Shown: in pieces, positions 35,221 through 42,718 of the stretch | How positions within the stretch are numbered: position 1 is the first letter of the stretch | Layout: every line of letters begins with the position of its first letter | Source: Pseudacidovorax intermedius | GTDB taxonomy: Bacteria > Pseudomonadota > Gammaproteobacteria > Burkholderiales > Burkholderiaceae_C | Assembly: GCF_003350475.1 (NCBI RefSeq) | Contig: NZ_QQAV01000001.1 | Coordinates: 1,046,836-1,110,835 of the forward strand | DNA: 64,000 nt | Direction: 5' to 3' | Translations under genes and position numbers: made by a program | The notes under the pieces: generated by a model | The model's input: the letters and a program-made list of their open reading frames with translations, nothing else | Told to the model about the DNA's origin: nothing | Database searches by the model: none

Positions 35221-35280
35221 GTTGCCTTTCGGGCGACATTCGTCGCCTTTTAGGCGACAGCAGCCACAGAGCCGCTGCTG
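35221..35280. repeat. Tandem hairpins in the gap between Bug and FAD-oxidoreductase genes
   Basis: Two 17-bp hairpins, GTTGCC-N5-GGCGAC (35221-35237) and GTCGCC-N5-GGCGAC (35242-35258), lie 21 bp apart. A third, CAGCAGC-N9-GCTGCTG (35258-35280), abuts them. On the minus strand they form the leader before the flavoprotein gene. The neighbouring arms can also pair with each other, giving alternative folds. They may be operators (21 bp is two helical turns), an attenuator or a REP-like repeat. Confidence 0.6.
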
Positions 35281-35305
35281 CCTGCAACGCAATGAAGTCA
35301 GGCCT

Positions 35306-36280
35306 TCACTGCAGCTTGATCCCGCGCGCCTGGATGATCTTGCTCATGATCGCCGCCTCGTCCTGCACGCGCAGGCGCATGCCTTCGGGCGAGGTGCCGA
35401 CCGGTTGCCAGCCCTTGTCGAAGAGCTGCTGGCGCACTTCGGGGTTCTTCATGATGACCGCGATCTCCTTGGTGATGCGGGCCTTGGCCTCGGGCGACAG
35501 GCTGGCGGGACCGAGCAGGGCGGTCCACACCTCCAGGTTGAAGTCGCGCACGCCGATGTCGGCCAGGGGGGCGTATTCCGGCGCCAGGGTGCTGCGGCCG
35601 CTGGTCAGGCCGATGGCCTTGAGCTTGCCGGCCTTGACCTGCGGGATGGCGATGGCCGGCGGCACCAGGGCCAGCTGCAGCTGGCCGCCGATCATGGCGG
35701 TCACCACCTGCGGGTTGCCGGCGTAGGGCACATGCGTGGCGTCCATGCCGGGGATGCGGTTCTTGAGCAGTTCCATGCCCAGGTGGCCCACCGAGCCCAC
35801 GCCCACCGAACCGTAGTTCCACTTGGTGCCCGAGGCGCGCGCCGCGGCGAGGAAGTCCTTGCCCGTGGGGACGTCGTTGCTGGCCACCAGCACCAGCGGC
35901 GCGGTGGCGATCAGCGAGAGGTAGCTGAAGTCCTTGGCCGGGTCATAGGGCAGCTTGGAGTACAGCATCTTCGACGACGTGAGGTTGCCGTTGATGACGA
36001 TACCCAGCGTGTGGTCGTCGGTGGCCTTGGCCACGGTGTCGGCCGCGATGTTGCCCGAGGCACCCGGCTTGTTGTCCACCACCACCGGCTGGCCCAGGGC
36101 CTTGGCCAGCGGCTCGGCCAGCACGCGCGCCGCGATGTCGGGCGTGGAGCCGCCCGGAAAGCCCACCACCAGGCGGATCGGCTTGGTGGGCCAGGGCGCG
36201 GCAGCGGTCTGGGCCTGCGCACCGCCGGCGGCCAGCAGGGCACAGGCGGTGGCGAGAAGGGTTCTGCGTGCAATCGACAT
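35306..36280 (-). CDS. Bug-family periplasmic binding protein
   Basis: A 324-residue secreted binding protein. The signal peptide is RRTLLATACALLAAGGAQAQ. The conserved Bug core includes WPTKPIRLVVGFPGGSTPDI, DNKPGASGNIAADTVAKATD and the central IPGMDATHVPYAGNPQVVTA. Binding proteins of the group take up carboxylates, pyridine or aromatic acids. No TctAB genes are nearby, so it either works with a distant permease or acts as a sensor. It is divergent from nothing close by; the LysR gene upstream (36363-37271) is on the same strand, 82 bp away, and the flavoprotein gene is downstream. Confidence 0.88.
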   Translation of the reverse strand: MSIARRTLLATACALLAAGGAQAQTAAAPWPTKPIRLVVGFPGGSTPDIAARVLAEPLAKALGQPVVVDNKPGASGNIAADTVAKATDDHTLGIVINGNLTSSKMLYSKLPYDPAKDFSYLSLIATAPLVLVASNDVPTGKDFLAAARASGTKWNYGSVGVGSVGHLGMELLKNRIPGMDATHVPYAGNPQVVTAMIGGQLQLALVPPAIAIPQVKAGKLKAIGLTSGRSTLAPEYAPLADIGVRDFNLEVWTALLGPASLSPEAKARITKEIAVIMKNPEVRQQLFDKGWQPVGTSPEGMRLRVQDEAAIMSKIIQARGIKLQ

Positions 36281-36362
36281 GGGATCGGTCAGGTGCCGGA
36301 AAGGAAGAAGGCGCCGAGTCTAGGGGGCTTGGCCGGCATTGGCATGTCGCCCGCGTCATGGT

Positions 36363-37271
36363 CTACCGGGGCGCCGGGGCAGCCGCGGGGCCTTCGCGCA
36401 GGGCCTCTCGCATCAGGCCGCGGATGACCGGCAGGAAGGGCGGCTCGGACTTGCTGGCGATGGTGACCAGGCCGAAGCGCGCCTGCGTCTTCAAGGGCGG
36501 CGACATGGGCAGCTCCACCAGGTGCGGCGCGCTCGCGCGGATGGCCAGCAGCACGGCGTCCGTGTCCTGCGTGACCTGCACGAGGTGCGAGATCTCGTCG
36601 CTGGCGAGCTTGACCAGCACCGCCGGATGCGCCTGCTCGCCGTAGCGCTCGACCAGGATGCGGGCCGTCTCCTCGCTCAGCGGCGTGGAGCACACGGGGT
36701 AGGCGTTCAGCTGCGCGAAGCCCACGCGCGCCAGGCGGGCCAGCGGATGGCCGGGCCGGCACATGAACACGCCGTCCAGCTCGGCGATGTCCGTCACGCG
36801 CAGGTCGGGCGCGGGGCGCAGCGAGCGGATGTCGACCACCAGCGCGTCCAGCAGCCGGTCGCGCAGCATCTGCGCCAGGCTGGCGGTGTTGCTGCGGACG
36901 ATGTCGACATGGAACTTGGGATAGTGCTGCGTGAAGTGCGACAGGATCACCGCACTCAGCAGCGCCCCGGGGCCGGAGCTCAGCCCCACGCGGATGCGCC
37001 CGCTGTCTTCCGGGCTCAGGGCGCGTCCGCAGTGGCGCAGCTGTTCGGCCTCTTCGACCAGCGCCTGGCTGCGCGCCAGCACCTCCTGGCCGAAGGCGGT
37101 CAGCTCGATGCGCTTGCCGATGCGGTCGAACAGCAGGCGGCCGAGCTCTTCCTCCAGCGCCTTGATGCTGCGGCTGAGGGCCGGCTGCGTCATGCACAGC
37201 ACGTCCGACGCCCGCACGAAGGAGCCGGCGCGGGCCAGTTCGATGAAGTGCCGCAGTTGAACCAGGGTCAT
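36363..37271 (-). CDS. LysR-family transcriptional regulator
   Basis: A 302-residue regulator with an N-terminal winged HTH (LRHFIELARAGSFVRASDVL, then MTQPALSRSIKALEEELGRL) and a periplasmic-binding-protein-like effector domain. It is divergent from the Bug-M20 hydrolase pair that starts at 37388, with 116 bp between them. Two overlapping inverted repeats with LysR-type geometry lie just upstream of its ATG (37288-37321). Activation of the divergent pair in response to its substrate, and autoregulation, are the likely roles. The Bug gene downstream on the same strand may be co-transcribed. Confidence 0.9.
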   Translation of the reverse strand: MTLVQLRHFIELARAGSFVRASDVLCMTQPALSRSIKALEEELGRLLFDRIGKRIELTAFGQEVLARSQALVEEAEQLRHCGRALSPEDSGRIRVGLSSGPGALLSAVILSHFTQHYPKFHVDIVRSNTASLAQMLRDRLLDALVVDIRSLRPAPDLRVTDIAELDGVFMCRPGHPLARLARVGFAQLNAYPVCSTPLSEETARILVERYGEQAHPAVLVKLASDEISHLVQVTQDTDAVLLAIRASAPHLVELPMSPPLKTQARFGLVTIASKSEPPFLPVIRGLMREALREGPAAAPAPR

Positions 37272-37287
37272 GTTCCATCCATGCGTT

Positions 37288-37321
37288 TTGGATCATTTAT
37301 ATCCAATCAGCAATGCATTGG
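37288..37321. promoter_or_regulatory. Candidate LysR operator
   Basis: TTGGAT-N7-ATCCAA (37288-37306) satisfies the T-N11-A rule for LysR-type sites. It overlaps a second inverted repeat, CCAAT-N9-ATTGG (37303-37321). The site begins 17 bp upstream of the LysR start codon and about 70-100 bp upstream of the divergent Bug gene. The local sequence is AT-rich compared with its surroundings. Confidence 0.55.
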
Positions 37322-37387
37322 ACGACATGGATGGCCACTCCTACGATCCCGCTCCGTCCCTCACCCCCACGGCCAGGAGCCACTCGC

Positions 37388-38374
37388 ATGAAGCCCTCGT
37401 TCAAAGCGCTGACCGGCGCATTCCTCAGCCTGCTGCTCGGCGCCAGCGCCTGGGCCCAGAGCTTTCCGACCCGGCCCGTGACGCTCATGGTGCCCTACCC
37501 CGCGGGCGGGGTGTCGGACGTCATCGCGCGCAGCCTCAACAACGTGCTGGCGCGCCAGCTGGGGCAGCCGGTGATCGTCGAGAACCTGGGCGGTGCCAGC
37601 GGCGGCATCGCGGCGCAGAAGGTGCTCAACAGCCCGGCGGACGGCCACATGATCTTCCAGGGCTCGCCCAACGAGCTCGTGCTCGCGCCGCTGTCGAATG
37701 CGGCCATCAAGTACAAGCCGGAGGACTTCCGGCTGGTGCAGATGATCACCATCAACCCGCTGGTGATGCTGGCCCGCAAGGACCTGCCCGCCGCCAACGG
37801 CGACGAACTGGTCGCCTACGCGCGCAAGTCGGCCGCCGAGGGCAAGCCGCTCACCTTCGCCAGCGTGGGTCCCGGCTCGCTGTACCACCTGCTGGGCGAG
37901 CACCTGTCCAAGGTCACCGGCATCCCCATGACGCACGTGCCCTACAAGGGCGGCGCGCCCGCGCTGCAGGACGTGATGGCCGGGCAGGTCGACATCTTCA
38001 TGACGCCCTACGGCCGCGGCCAGGTGGACATGGTGGAGCAGGGCAAGCTGAAGGCCACGGCGGTGCTCTCCGCCGACCGGCAGGCGCTGTTTCCCAAGGT
38101 GCCGACGCTCGACGAGAGCAAGGCCCTCAAGGGCTTCGTGTTCGAGACCTGGGCCGGCTTCTTCGTGCGCAAAGACACGCCCGAGCCGATCGTGCAGGCC
38201 CTGCACAAGGCCCTGAGCGAGGTGGCCGCCGACCCGACGGTGCGCGCGGCGCTGGAGGCCCAGGCCATGGTCGTGCCGGCGCCGCAGCCGCTGCCTGCAC
38301 TGGGCAAGCTGTATGCGGACAACACCGCCCGCTACCAGGCCATCGCCCGCTCCATGCACCTGCAGCCGCAATGA
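37388..38374 (+). CDS. Bug-family periplasmic binding protein (with M20 hydrolase)
   Basis: A 328-residue secreted binding protein with a signal peptide (ALTGAFLSLLLGASAWAQ) and the Bug core FPTRPVTLMVPYPAGGVSDV, IVENLGGASGGIAAQKVLNS and MTHVPYKGGAPALQDVMAGQ. ATG 37388 is chosen because the signal peptide begins there; an upstream in-frame start at 37313 adds an unlikely leader. Its stop overlaps the start of the M20 hydrolase gene by 4 bp. This coupling suggests that it binds the N-acylated substrate of that enzyme or its product. The divergent LysR gene is its likely regulator. Confidence 0.9.
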   Translation: MKPSFKALTGAFLSLLLGASAWAQSFPTRPVTLMVPYPAGGVSDVIARSLNNVLARQLGQPVIVENLGGASGGIAAQKVLNSPADGHMIFQGSPNELVLAPLSNAAIKYKPEDFRLVQMITINPLVMLARKDLPAANGDELVAYARKSAAEGKPLTFASVGPGSLYHLLGEHLSKVTGIPMTHVPYKGGAPALQDVMAGQVDIFMTPYGRGQVDMVEQGKLKATAVLSADRQALFPKVPTLDESKALKGFVFETWAGFFVRKDTPEPIVQALHKALSEVAADPTVRAALEAQAMVVPAPQPLPALGKLYADNTARYQAIARSMHLQPQ

Positions 38375-39579
38375 CGCAGGCCGCGACGACGATGCAGGAC
38401 GCGCCGTACCTGGGCCAGGCCCTGGCGCAGCGCGTGGGCGAGTTCATCCAGATCCGCCGCGCCATCCATGCCCGGCCCGAACTGGCCTTCGAGGAACACG
38501 AGACGGCCGCGCTGGTCGCGCACAAGCTGCGCGGCTGGGGCTATGCGGTGACCACGGGCGTGGGCCGCACGGGTGTGGTGGGCACGCTGCGGCGCGGCAA
38601 CGGACGCCGCGCCCTGGGCATCCGGGCCGACATGGACGCCCTGCCGGTGCCCGAGGCCACCGGCCACGCCTGGGCCAGCCAGCGGCCCGGCCTGATGCAT
38701 GCCTGCGGTCATGACGGCCACACCGCCACGCTGCTGGCGGCCGCCCGGCTGATCGCGGAAGACGTGGACTTCAGCGGCGTGCTGCACCTGATCTTCCAGC
38801 CCGCCGAGGAAGGCGCGGGCGGCGCGCTGGCGATGATGGCCGACGGCCTCTTCGAGCGCTTTCCCTGCGATGCGGTCTATGCGCTGCACAACATGCCGGG
38901 CATCGAGGCCGGCCGCTTCTGCTTCCGCACCGGGCCGGCCATGGCCTCCAGCGACAACGTCACCATCACGCTGAAGGGCCGCGGCGGCCACGGCGCCTTT
39001 CCGCACCAGGCCTGCGACACGGTGGTGGCGGCGTCGTCCATCGTCATGGCGCTGCAGACCGTGGTGGCGCGCAATGTCGATCCGCTCAAGACCGCCGTGG
39101 TGACGGTGGGGGCGCTGCACGCGGGCCAGGCCAACAACGTCATCCCCGAAGAGGCCCGGCTGGAACTGAGCATCCGCGCGCTGGACGAGGACGTCCGCCA
39201 GCTGGTCAAGGCCCGCATCCTGGCGCTGGTGGACCTGCAGGCACGCAGCTACGGGGTGGAAGCCGTCGTGGACTGGCGCGACGGCTATGCGGTGCTGGTC
39301 AACACGGCGCAGGAGACCGCGCTGGCGGTGGATGTGGCGACCGGGCTCTTCGGCCCGGCGCGCGTGGATGCCCAGGGGCCGATGTTCACCGCCAGCGAAG
39401 ACTTCGCCTTCATGCTGCAGAAGGTGCCGGGCTGCTACCTCTTCGTGGGCAACGGCGCGCCCGGTACGCCGGGCGGCTGCCATGTGCACAACCCGGGTTA
39501 CGACTTCAACGACGACATCATTGCGCCCGCCGCCGCCTTCTGGAGCCGCCTCACGGCGGCCTACCTGCAGGACGCGTGA
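38371..39579 (+). CDS. M20 amidohydrolase (hippurate hydrolase/N-acyl-amino-acid amidohydrolase type)
   Basis: A 402-residue cytoplasmic metallo-hydrolase of the M20D/amidohydrolase family that releases an amino acid from N-acyl or N-aroyl conjugates. Typical features are RRAIHARPELAFEEHETAAL, the metal-binding MHACGHDGHTATLL with Cys112 and His114, and the catalytic acid pair in PAEEG (Glu146/147). Further His ligands are in YALHNMPG and in the C-terminal VHNPGYDFNDD. The dimerisation domain starts near residue 190 (VTITLKGRGGHGAFPHQA). It is coupled to the Bug gene before it and convergent with the next Bug gene. The most common annotations in this family are hippurate hydrolase and indole-acetyl-amino-acid hydrolase. 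Confidence 0.9.
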   Translation: MTQAATTMQDAPYLGQALAQRVGEFIQIRRAIHARPELAFEEHETAALVAHKLRGWGYAVTTGVGRTGVVGTLRRGNGRRALGIRADMDALPVPEATGHAWASQRPGLMHACGHDGHTATLLAAARLIAEDVDFSGVLHLIFQPAEEGAGGALAMMADGLFERFPCDAVYALHNMPGIEAGRFCFRTGPAMASSDNVTITLKGRGGHGAFPHQACDTVVAASSIVMALQTVVARNVDPLKTAVVTVGALHAGQANNVIPEEARLELSIRALDEDVRQLVKARILALVDLQARSYGVEAVVDWRDGYAVLVNTAQETALAVDVATGLFGPARVDAQGPMFTASEDFAFMLQKVPGCYLFVGNGAPGTPGGCHVHNPGYDFNDDIIAPAAAFWSRLTAAYLQDA

Positions 39580-39591
39580 GCGCTTGGCCGA

Positions 39592-40575
39592 TCAGTCCAG
39601 GCTGATGTTCCCGCGCCGCACCAGCTCGCCGTAGACCTTGGACTTGATCTCGGCCTGGCGCGCGATCTCCTCGGGCGACCAGTCCAGCGGCTCGAAGGCG
39701 AAGGTGTCGAAGCGGGCGCGGATCTCGGGGTCGGCGATCACCTTGGCCACGTCGGCATTGATCTTCTTCTTGACCGCGTCCGGCACGCCCTTGGGCGCCA
39801 GCAGCGACACGAAGGAGTTGACCTCCAGCTCGGCCGGCCCGCCCGACTCGGCCATGGTGGGCACGTCGGGCATCTGCGGCACGCGCTTCTTGGCCGCCAC
39901 GGCCAGGTACTTGAGCTTGCCGGCCTTGTAGATGCCCTGGCTGGACGGGATGCTGGCGAAGGCCCACGGCACTTCGCCCGTGCCCACGTTGGCATACAGC
40001 TGCGACACCTCGCGGTAGGGCGCGTGGTTCATCTGCGTGCCGGTGAGCGCGTCCAGCTGCTGGCCGCCCAGGTGGCCCGGGCTGCCCACGCCCCAGGAGC
40101 CGTAGGTGATCTGGCCCGGCTTCGCCTTGGCGTCGGCGATCAGGTCGCGCATCGACTTCCACTTCGACTCGCTGCTCACCGCCACGAAGAAGGGTGTGCG
40201 GAACAGCGCGGCCACCGGGTCGAAGTGCTGCAGGGTCACGAAGTTGCGCGACTTGTACAGGTGCGGCAGCGCGGCCAGGTGCTCGCTGTCGAATTGGATC
40301 AGCGTGTAGCCGTCGGGCGCCGCGCGCCGGGCCGCGTCGATGGCGATGAAACCACCGCCACCGGGCTTGTTGTCGATGGTCACACGCTGGTTCCACAGCT
40401 TGCCCAGCTTGTCGCTGACCAGACGCAGCACCGCGTCGGGGCCGCTGCCGGCGGCGAAGGGCGTGACGATGGTCACCGGCTTGGTGGGGTAGTCAACGGC
40501 GGCCTGGGCGAAGGCGTCGGAAGCCGCAAAAGTGGTGGCCAGGCCGGCGGCCAGGGCGGGGAGCAGGAATTTCAA
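39592..40575 (-). CDS. Bug-family periplasmic binding protein (with gentisate genes)
   Basis: A 327-residue secreted binding protein. Signal peptide near FLLPALAAGLATTFAASDAF, then YPTKPVTIVTPFAAGSGPDA, VTIDNKPGGGGFIAIDAARR and MNHAPYREVSQLYANVGTGE. It lacks the usual VPYKGG motif, having APYREV in its place, so its binding site may differ from the other Bug proteins here. It is the last gene of the gentisate operon, 51 bp after the dioxygenase gene. Uptake or sensing of 3-hydroxybenzoate or gentisate is the natural inference from position. Confidence 0.87.
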   Translation of the reverse strand: MKFLLPALAAGLATTFAASDAFAQAAVDYPTKPVTIVTPFAAGSGPDAVLRLVSDKLGKLWNQRVTIDNKPGGGGFIAIDAARRAAPDGYTLIQFDSEHLAALPHLYKSRNFVTLQHFDPVAALFRTPFFVAVSSESKWKSMRDLIADAKAKPGQITYGSWGVGSPGHLGGQQLDALTGTQMNHAPYREVSQLYANVGTGEVPWAFASIPSSQGIYKAGKLKYLAVAAKKRVPQMPDVPTMAESGGPAELEVNSFVSLLAPKGVPDAVKKKINADVAKVIADPEIRARFDTFAFEPLDWSPEEIARQAEIKSKVYGELVRRGNISLD

Positions 40576-40626
40576 AGGATGTCTCCGGGGTCGTTGTCGT
40601 GAAGAGGGGGAGGAGCGCGCGCCGAT

Positions 40627-41769
40627 TCAGGCCGAGGCGTCGTCGACCTGAAGGCGGTACTGGTTCAGCGCCTCGAAGATCGGCGCATCGCCGAAGCGGA
40701 ACAGGTCCAGCGAGGCGGCCTGCGCATCGCAGCTGGCCGAGAAGGGTTGCCACGAGGGCACGACGAACAGGTCGCCGCGCTGCACGCGCCAGCTCTTGTC
40801 GCCCACCGTCACGCTGCCGGTGCCGTCGAACACCTGCCACACCGAGCCACCCACCTCGCGCCAGGTGCGGGTTCGACCACCGGCGCGCACGCGGTGCATC
40901 TCGCAGCGCATGGTGGGCAGCACGTCGCGGCCCGTGCCCGGGTGGGTGAAGCGCACGGCCGCATGGCCGGGACTCAGCACGCCGGGGTGGCCCTCGTCCT
41001 CCAGCGCCAACTGGTCGGCCAGGGCGCGGTCCGTGTCGGCCCAGCGGTAGGCCAGCAGCGGCGTGGCCGGCGTGTCGGCTTGCTGCGAAAGGGGCCGCAG
41101 GCCCGGATGGGCCCACAGCCGCTCGGAGCGCGAGCGCTCGGGCGTGGCGCATTCGGCCTCGCTCAGATGGTCGCGCCCATGCTCGAAGAACTGCGACTCG
41201 GTGTAGTACGCAAAGGGAATGTCCAGCCCGTCGATCCAGGCCATCGGCTCGGTGGCGGCGTTGTGGTGGGCATGCCAGTTCCAGCCGGCCTGCGGCAGGA
41301 AGTCGCCGCGCGCCATGCGTACCGCATCGCCGTTGACCACGGTCCACACGCCTTCGCCTTCGACCACGAAGCGGAAGGCGTTCTGCGTGTGGCGGTGCTC
41401 GGGCGCATGCTCGCCGGGCATCAGGTACTGGATGGCGGCCCACAGCGTGGGCGTGGCATAGGGCTGGCCGCCCAGGGCGGGGTTGGCCAGGGCGATGGCC
41501 CGGCGCTCGCCGCCGCGGCCCACGGGCACCAACTGGCCGGCCTCGGCCGCGAGCTGCTTGAGCCGCTCCCAGCGCCACAGGTGCGGGGCGGCCTTGCTGC
41601 GCGGATGCGGCGGCATCAGGCTGCCGATCTGCGTCCACAGGGGCACCAGCAGCTCTTCCTCGAAGCCGCGGTAGAGCTGGCTCAGTGCGGGCGTGGGCTC
41701 GGGCTGGCCGGGGGCGGCCACGGCCTGCAGCCGCACGGGGGAGGGAAGGGTGTCGATCACGGCAGCCAT
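40627..41769 (-). CDS. Gentisate 1,2-dioxygenase-family cupin enzyme
   Basis: A 380-residue bicupin iron enzyme that opens the gentisate ring to maleylpyruvate. The first cupin has the iron ligands His125 and His127 in HAPEHRHTQNAFRFVVEGEG and a third at His166 or His168 in GWNWHAHHNAATEPMAWIDG; a second cupin near residues 270-370 has HRVRAGGRTRTWREVGGSVW. The length is slightly above the usual 345-370. It lies between the hydrolase and Bug genes of an operon that begins with a 3-hydroxybenzoate hydroxylase type gene, which supports the assignment. Salicylate or 1-hydroxy-2-naphthoate ring cleavage by relatives is an alternative. Confidence 0.87.
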   Translation of the reverse strand: MAAVIDTLPSPVRLQAVAAPGQPEPTPALSQLYRGFEEELLVPLWTQIGSLMPPHPRSKAAPHLWRWERLKQLAAEAGQLVPVGRGGERRAIALANPALGGQPYATPTLWAAIQYLMPGEHAPEHRHTQNAFRFVVEGEGVWTVVNGDAVRMARGDFLPQAGWNWHAHHNAATEPMAWIDGLDIPFAYYTESQFFEHGRDHLSEAECATPERSRSERLWAHPGLRPLSQQADTPATPLLAYRWADTDRALADQLALEDEGHPGVLSPGHAAVRFTHPGTGRDVLPTMRCEMHRVRAGGRTRTWREVGGSVWQVFDGTGSVTVGDKSWRVQRGDLFVVPSWQPFSASCDAQAASLDLFRFGDAPIFEALNQYRLQVDDASA

Positions 41770-41831
41770 GGAATGCGTGTCTCCTGTCGGGTTTGCGCCG
41801 GGTTGGGGCAGTCAGTGCGCGCCGGCCGCCA

Positions 41832-42533
41832 TCATGCCGCGGGGCCGATGGCCAGCGCGATCTCGCCCACGCCCTGCACGTGGCCGGTGAGGCGGTCGCC
41901 GGTCTTCACCGGGCCCACGCCCTCGGGCGTGCCGGTGTAGATCAGGTCGCCGGGCTGCAGGTGGTAGTACTTCGACAGGTCCTCGATCAGCTCGGGGATG
42001 TTCCAGATCAGCTTGTCGAGGTCGGACTTCTGCTTCGTCTCGCCATTGACCTGCAGCGCGATCTCGCCCTGCGACAGCACGGTACCGGCCATGGGCACGA
42101 CCTCGGAGCAGACGGAGGACTGCTCCACGTCCTTGCCCAGGTCCCAGGGCCGGCCCTTGTCGCGGGCCACCAGCTGCAGGTCGCGCCGGGTCATGTCCAG
42201 GCCGCAGGCATAGCCGTAGACCAGGCGGCCGGCTTCTTCGCGCGCCACGCGGAAGCCCGCGGCGCCGATGACGACCACCAGCTCCATCTCGAAGTGGAAG
42301 TTCTGCGTGCCGGGCGGGTAGGCGACGGTGGTGCCGGATTCGACCAGCGTCGAGGGCGCCTTGGTGAAGTAGAAGGGCTGCTCCACCGACTTGTCGACGG
42401 GGCGGCCCATCTCGACCGCATGGGCGTGGTAGTTGCGGCCGACGAAGAAGAGGCGGTTCACCGGCAGGCGGCGGCTGTCGCCGCGCACGGGCAGGGAGGC
42501 GACGGGGGGTGGGGTCCAGAGGTAGTCGGTCAT
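41832..42533 (-). CDS. FAH-family hydrolase, probable fumarylpyruvate (acylpyruvate) hydrolase
   Basis: A 233-residue enzyme of the fumarylacetoacetate hydrolase family that splits fumarylpyruvate or maleylpyruvate to a C4 acid and pyruvate. Family motifs are RLFFVGRNYHAHAVEMGR, the metal-binding FHFEMELVVVIG, and YGYACGLDMTRRDLQ with later PGDLIYTGTPEGVGPV. ATG 42533 is used; the frame is open upstream through a 24-bp tandem repeat, but that extension is repeat-derived. It stands between the monooxygenase gene (185 bp away, with the repeat array) and the gentisate dioxygenase gene (62 bp away). No maleylpyruvate isomerase is in the operon. Confidence 0.87.
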   Translation of the reverse strand: MTDYLWTPPPVASLPVRGDSRRLPVNRLFFVGRNYHAHAVEMGRPVDKSVEQPFYFTKAPSTLVESGTTVAYPPGTQNFHFEMELVVVIGAAGFRVAREEAGRLVYGYACGLDMTRRDLQLVARDKGRPWDLGKDVEQSSVCSEVVPMAGTVLSQGEIALQVNGETKQKSDLDKLIWNIPELIEDLSKYYHLQPGDLIYTGTPEGVGPVKTGDRLTGHVQGVGEIALAIGPAA

Positions 42534-42570
42534 GGGGTGACGGGGGAGAGGATGAACAGGTTGGGGTGGC

Positions 42571-42675
42571 GCTTCGACAGGCTCAGCGAGAACGGTTGGG
42601 GGTGGCTCAGCGCCAACGGTTGGGCGTGGCTCAGCGCCAACGGTTGAGGGTGATTGAGCGCCAACGGGCAGGGTG
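42571..42675. repeat. Dispersed element expanded into a 24-bp tandem array
   Basis: A CTTCGACAGG half-element is followed by four 24-bp units at 42580-42603, 42604-42627, 42628-42651 and 42652-42675, each with a core CTCAGCGCCAACGG (the first reads CTCAGCGAGAACGG). The fourth unit is more diverged. The array lies within the gentisate operon, between the monooxygenase and the hydrolase genes, and is in frame with the latter. It is not a CRISPR because there are no spacers. Confidence 0.8.
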
Positions 42676-42718
42676 ATGTTTCGATGAACGTGATGCGAAC
42701 GAGGCGGGCGGCAGGGCG

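Noticed and set aside
42580-42675. Tandem 24-bp units considered as a CRISPR array
   Set aside because: Units are directly adjacent without spacers, imperfect, and derive from a dispersed element; no cas gene is near.
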